From contig CALESY010000017.1 in NCBI GenBank assembly GCA_937919945.1, positions 1 to 12,246 on the forward strand: a stretch of DNA of 12,246 nucleotides. The letters are read 5' to 3'. The notes under the pieces are model-generated. The model searched no databases and was not told where the DNA came from. It worked only from the letters and a program-made list of their open reading frames with translations. Of this stretch, positions 8,821 through 12,246 are shown piece after piece. The stretch is from an uncultured Chitinophagaceae bacterium (GTDB taxonomy: Bacteria > Bacteroidota > Bacteroidia > Chitinophagales > Chitinophagaceae). A program made the position numbers and the translations under genes. The stretch's first letter is position 1, and each line of letters begins with the position of its first letter.

Positions 8821-9465
8821 TTATGCTTTTAACAGTTTGAATGCGTGAGACCACTGATTGTTTAAAAAGCCCGGTATGCACCAAAGCATACACAAGGGCT
8901 CAATAGCCCTGCCGGCAGTAGCTTTGCCCATATCTTCCACTTCCCAGCCAAACTTATCAAGTATATCGCTCACCTCTTTTTTCGCAGCATTATTATTACC
9001 ACAGATGAACATAGATGGCTTGCCTTCTTTAAAAGACGGATTGATCATAAAGCCACTGCCTACACTATTGAAAGCTTTTACAAAATGCACCTCCGGAAAA
9101 CGAGCCTGTAATATTTCAATCAACGACTCGTCTGTTGTAAAAAACTTCAACACACCATCTTGCGGTGGTTCTGCAGCAATGGGGTTGGTGGGGTCTATCA
9201 CTGTTTTGTGCATAAAGTGTTGTGGCCCTGCTGTGTCAATAACATCTGCCGCTACCCTGCCACCTACTGCCAGTATCAATATCTCACCAAACCTGGCAGC
9301 ATCTTCAAAACTGCCTACACTTGCCTTTTCACCTGCTTGAGCTTTCCAATCGCTCAATTTGGCAGTATCTCTCGTACCCAGCATTACCTCATGTCCATAT
9401 TTTATAAAGCCAGCCCCTAACGCCTTAGCTACTGCTCCAGATCCTAATATGCCTATTTTTTTCAT
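8821..9465 (-). CDS. NADP-binding oxidoreductase, F420-reductase-like fold
   Basis: A 214-residue Rossmann-fold protein of the F420_oxidored/NADPH-dependent reductase family. The dinucleotide loop is GILGSGAVAKAL (residues 5-16), and the second strand ends in GTRD (30-33), whose Thr-Arg is the usual contact for the NADP 2'-phosphate. DPTNP (91-95) and VKAFNS (129-134) are family landmarks, followed by a FICGNNNAAKKEV segment and AGRAIEPL (184-191). Length is typical. The family includes archaeal F420:NADPH oxidoreductase, but Bacteroidota are not known as general F420 makers and no F420 genes are visible, so the hydride acceptor is probably another compound; this is inference. The ATG at 9465 opens directly onto the GSG loop, which makes the start secure. 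It is divergent from the large secreted-protein gene and ends in a terminator before the ABC operon, so it is probably monocistronic. Confidence 0.88.
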   Translation of the reverse strand: MKKIGILGSGAVAKALGAGFIKYGHEVMLGTRDTAKLSDWKAQAGEKASVGSFEDAARFGEILILAVGGRVAADVIDTAGPQHFMHKTVIDPTNPIAAEPPQDGVLKFFTTDESLIEILQARFPEVHFVKAFNSVGSGFMINPSFKEGKPSMFICGNNNAAKKEVSDILDKFGWEVEDMGKATAGRAIEPLCMLWCIPGFLNNQWSHAFKLLKA

Positions 9466-9625
9466 TTTTTTGGTTTTAAAAGCAAATTACTTGGAAATAC
9501 TTTTATTGAGTATCTGCGCGATATTATATTTAACAATAGCCTAATAAATAAAGAGAAAAAACATATAAACCAAACATGAATATTAAAAAACCTTAAATAT
9601 TCAACTATTTTTCTACAAGTACCCA

Positions 9626-9647
9626 ACACAGTTTAGCGAAACTGTGT
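9626..9647. promoter_or_regulatory. perfect 9-bp dyad in the divergent region
   Basis: ACACAGTTT (9626-9634), a 4-nt loop AGCG, and AAACTGTGT (9639-9647) form a perfect inverted repeat between two divergently transcribed genes. No T-run follows on either side, and neither neighbouring gene ends here, so it is not a terminator. It could be an operator for a dimeric regulator acting on either gene, or a hairpin within a transcript. Which gene it controls cannot be read from the sequence. Confidence 0.45.
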
Positions 9648-9687
9648 CTCTATATTTTGAAAGTCCGTTAAATGACTTATTTTTAAC

Positions 9688-9718
9688 TTGACTGTATTAC
9701 CACTAACAAATAAATTTT
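9688..9718 (+). promoter_or_regulatory. candidate Bacteroidota promoter for the large secreted protein
   Basis: TTG (9688-9690) is followed after 20 nt by TAAATTTT (9711-9718). This matches the Bacteroidota pattern TTG-N(19-21)-TAnnTTTG at all but the last base. Transcription would begin only a few bases before the ATG at 9728, giving a very short or absent leader. The region is AT-rich, so a chance match is possible. Confidence 0.35.
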
Positions 9719-9727
9719 AACAGTTAT

Positions 9728-12246
9728 ATGAATTTTCGTTACAAAGTCTTACTAATCGTATTGGTACTGGCATCGTTTGGAAAAATATCCAAAGCCGACC
9801 ACTTTGCAGCAGGCGACATTTGGATTAACTACATCGGTCAGGGACTTGATGGATGTACAGGTACTACTGAATATAAATACGAAATATTCTTTGACCAGTA
9901 TAAAGCATGTGACGTTATCAACTTCGCGACACTTTTTCCCGGTGTTACTATTAGCTACCGAAGCCAGAATGCTGTTAATCAAGGCTTACCTGGTGCTACG
10001 GGAGGTGTCACATTGTCTTTAGTGTCTATAGATACATTAGATCAACTCTGTGATACTTTTAAAAGATTAAACTCGTGTTACACTCCAGCAACCACTCAAC
10101 CAATTGGATTTGAAAGAGTGCGTTCATCAGCTATATTTACTTTACCATACGCACAACCAGACTGGACTTTCTGGTTTTGGAGTTGCTGTACTTCAAATAA
10201 CCTCAACAATGTACCATGGTACCAACCATTTTATATTGAATGTATGTTAAATAACGTGGTAAAATATAATAACAGTACCCCACGATTTACTACAGAACCA
10301 CTACCTTATTTATGTAATAACCAACCATCTGTATTCCTTAACGGACCTGCAGACCCCAATAATGACTCAACTCGTACGTATAACATCGTACACTATACAC
10401 ACATGAATCCTACCGCAGCACCTACTTGGCTTGCATTTACTCCTCCATACTCGCTTGCTGACCCAATCGGCTCTGCTGCTTCAAATCCTTGGAGAATGGA
10501 CTCATTAACTGGTGCGGCATACTTCACACCAACAAATGCCGGTCGTTATACTTTCGACTTTCAATGCGATGAATACGACCCCAAATCAAAAGTATTGACA
10601 GGCTATATTCGTCGTACATGCGAAGTAAATGTACTAAACTGTACATATCCACCACCATCCATTGACACAACACCACTTACAATTACAGGTGCGTATTTAC
10701 AAGCAGATAAGAAACGTATTCTAGCTTGCCCCGGAAGCAACATTAATTTTACAATCAATGGTAGAGCAGTTAGTGCTGCCAGTGAAGTATATCTGAGCAC
10801 CTCTAATACTAATATCCCCAGCCCATTTACTTTCACCGTAACTGGCCAAGGAACTAACGCACCAAGCGGTGTTTTTTCATGGACTCCAAGCAATACTGAA
10901 TTGGGCGATTTTACAATTACCATCGTATCAAAAGACTCTACTTGTAATAGTACAGGTACGTTAATTGTACAAAAGAACTTTATTGTTGTCAAGATAAGGG
11001 TTACACCAGGTCTTGATGCTGGTAAAGACGTACCAATATGTTTTATAGAACCTAAACCACGCCAATTATTTGTTCGTGGCACTGAAGACTTAACTTCTTT
11101 CAAATGGACGGACATTAGTGGTGGTCCTGCAAAAGACTTATCTGCAGATAATATTAATAACCCCTTGGCAACGCCAAAAGGCACTACCTCTTACATCGTT
11201 TCTTCGCCCGAGCTAACAGGCAATTGTCGCTCAAGCGATACTGTTACAGTGTTTACAGATACATCGAACAAAGTAGATATCTTCCCTCAACAAACTCCGT
11301 TTGTAATGTGTAGGCCTGATTACTTACAGCTTGATTTATTGTTAACTGGCAGCGGCCCTCGTAATAACTTACCTTGCGGACCTACCACGCAGGTGCTACC
11401 AACTACAATGGACTCTGTAGACATCTATGGTTCTTCCATTTTTGGTAGTGGTTTCTCTTACGATACTGCCGGTTTAAATACTTCAGTTTTTTATACTTAT
11501 AATAACAGAAGTACTAAACATCAGTTTTTAATCCGCAATACAGAACTACGTGAATATGGTATCGAATCTGTAACTCTTCGTGGTTTATCATTTGAAACAT
11601 CGAAAGCAAGTCTACCTGCCAACTTCGAATTTTCGAACTTTACCATCTCTTTAAAGTGTGTTGATTCATCCATGAAACAACTACCATCAAATAGATTTGA
11701 AACGGGCTTGATACCAGTATATATAGCAACAGGGCCAACTTATTTCCCAGATGGTGCTCACAAATTCACGTTCGACACACCGTATGATATAGATACTACT
11801 AAGAATTTGATAATTGAGTTCTGTTATAGAAACAATCCAACATTCACATCTGACCCATGTTCAACCTTAGTAGGCAACCCCCCTATATTAAAATATATGC
11901 CAACTACTTACGTATCAGGGCTTGAATTAAAAGCTATAAATAATACTGTACAGTCTGTATGTGACATTACTTCTGATCCTAATATCAAACCTAAGACCGC
12001 ACGTCCGGTATTTAAATTCTTCTATAATAACGCTCCAGGCTTACCTTTCAATTTCAAATGGAGACCTGGTCAGTATTTATCAGACTCTACTAGTAAGCAG
12101 CCACTGTCTTATGTGTCAAAATCTACACGCTATACTATACAAACATTTGGTAAAAGCGGCTGTCTGATTGAAGATACGATGGACATAGTAGTACCTGAGC
12201 ATGATTTCTATGTGTTGCCAAAAGATACATCTATCTGCTTTGGAGA
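9728..12246 (+). CDS. large secreted multidomain protein, gliding-motility/PKD type, 3' end missing
   Basis: The frame stays open for 839 codons to the right edge. It starts with a signal peptide (MNFRYKVLLIVLVLASFG, cleavage likely after Ala23). Residues 24-305 resemble the N-terminal region of Bacteroidota gliding-motility-associated surface proteins: an HFAAGDIWINY start, then DPIGSAASNPWRMDSLTGA and a closing RRTCEVNVLNC. An Ig-like domain follows (about 315-426, with GVFSWTPS). A PKD-like unit has Cys438, Trp460, TSYIV and Cys500. A second unit has Cys528, Trp778, TRYTI and Cys812; between its Cys and Trp lies a beta-sandwich-like module (about 597-763, from KHQFLIRNTELREYGI to ARPVFKFFY). 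A third unit opens at residue 826 (DFYVLPKDTSICFG). 23 Cys residues suggest disulfides. Export by type IX secretion is likely but its C-terminal signal is out of view. The gene is more AT-rich (TTA, AAT codons) than its neighbours. An adhesin or motility-surface role is inferred. Confidence 0.88.
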   Translation, partial: MNFRYKVLLIVLVLASFGKISKADHFAAGDIWINYIGQGLDGCTGTTEYKYEIFFDQYKACDVINFATLFPGVTISYRSQNAVNQGLPGATGGVTLSLVSIDTLDQLCDTFKRLNSCYTPATTQPIGFERVRSSAIFTLPYAQPDWTFWFWSCCTSNNLNNVPWYQPFYIECMLNNVVKYNNSTPRFTTEPLPYLCNNQPSVFLNGPADPNNDSTRTYNIVHYTHMNPTAAPTWLAFTPPYSLADPIGSAASNPWRMDSLTGAAYFTPTNAGRYTFDFQCDEYDPKSKVLTGYIRRTCEVNVLNCTYPPPSIDTTPLTITGAYLQADKKRILACPGSNINFTINGRAVSAASEVYLSTSNTNIPSPFTFTVTGQGTNAPSGVFSWTPSNTELGDFTITIVSKDSTCNSTGTLIVQKNFIVVKIRVTPGLDAGKDVPICFIEPKPRQLFVRGTEDLTSFKWTDISGGPAKDLSADNINNPLATPKGTTSYIVSSPELTGNCRSSDTVTVFTDTSNKVDIFPQQTPFVMCRPDYLQLDLLLTGSGPRNNLPCGPTTQVLPTTMDSVDIYGSSIFGSGFSYDTAGLNTSVFYTYNNRSTKHQFLIRNTELREYGIESVTLRGLSFETSKASLPANFEFSNFTISLKCVDSSMKQLPSNRFETGLIPVYIATGPTYFPDGAHKFTFDTPYDIDTTKNLIIEFCYRNNPTFTSDPCSTLVGNPPILKYMPTTYVSGLELKAINNTVQSVCDITSDPNIKPKTARPVFKFFYNNAPGLPFNFKWRPGQYLSDSTSKQPLSYVSKSTRYTIQTFGKSGCLIEDTMDIVVPEHDFYVLPKDTSICFG

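Noticed and set aside
8858..9340. A 160-codon plus-strand open frame
   Set aside because: It is the antisense shadow of the NADP-binding oxidoreductase, whose motifs are clear on the minus strand.
9574..9595. A short ATG-led frame in the divergent intergenic region
   Set aside because: It encodes only six codons before a stop and has no ribosome site; not a credible gene.
10603..11184. A 193-codon minus-strand open frame
   Set aside because: It lies entirely antisense to the large secreted-protein gene, whose frame shows a signal peptide and recognisable domains. The antisense translation has no recognisable motif.

Overview
The window looks like a chromosome segment of a Bacteroidota bacterium, most likely of the Chitinophagales/Sphingobacteriales type. 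The evidence is a TonB-plug outer-membrane beta-barrel protein of the kind abundant in that phylum, a lipoprotein M1 peptidase, a very large secreted protein built from gliding-motility-associated and PKD-like modules, weak Shine-Dalgarno sites, and a promoter-like TTG-N20-TAnnTTT sequence. Placement below phylum level is inference.

Layout. (1) Positions 1-2493, plus strand: the 3' part of a TonB-linked outer-membrane beta-barrel gene, cut by the left edge. (2) About 2604-3017, plus: a small soluble protein of unknown function, followed by a hairpin with a T-run. (3) 3123-4331, plus: a 12-helix MFS transporter. (4) 8738-4354, minus: three closely spaced genes read right to left, an ABC ATPase, its polytopic permease (5 nt gap) and an M1 metallopeptidase lipoprotein (33 nt gap). 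They look like one operon and converge on the MFS gene with 22 nt between stop codons. (5) 9465-8821, minus: an NADP-binding oxidoreductase of the F420-reductase-like fold, separated from the ABC operon by a good intrinsic terminator. (6) 9466-9727: a 262-nt AT-rich divergent intergenic region with a perfect 9-bp dyad and a candidate promoter. (7) 9728 to the right edge, plus: the first 839 codons of a large secreted multidomain protein with no stop in the window.

How the parts relate. The ABC ATPase, permease and M1 peptidase probably act together at the cell envelope, because they are co-directional, tightly packed and preceded by a terminator. The outer-membrane protein, lipoprotein peptidase and large adhesin-like protein are all envelope or surface proteins, but nothing seen ties them into one pathway. 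The most unusual item is the large right-hand gene. One of its PKD-like units carries about 230 extra residues between its conserved Cys and Trp, and these contain a separate beta-sandwich-like module. I found no tRNA, rRNA, CRISPR array, transposase or attachment site, and no clearly undescribed defence or mobile system.
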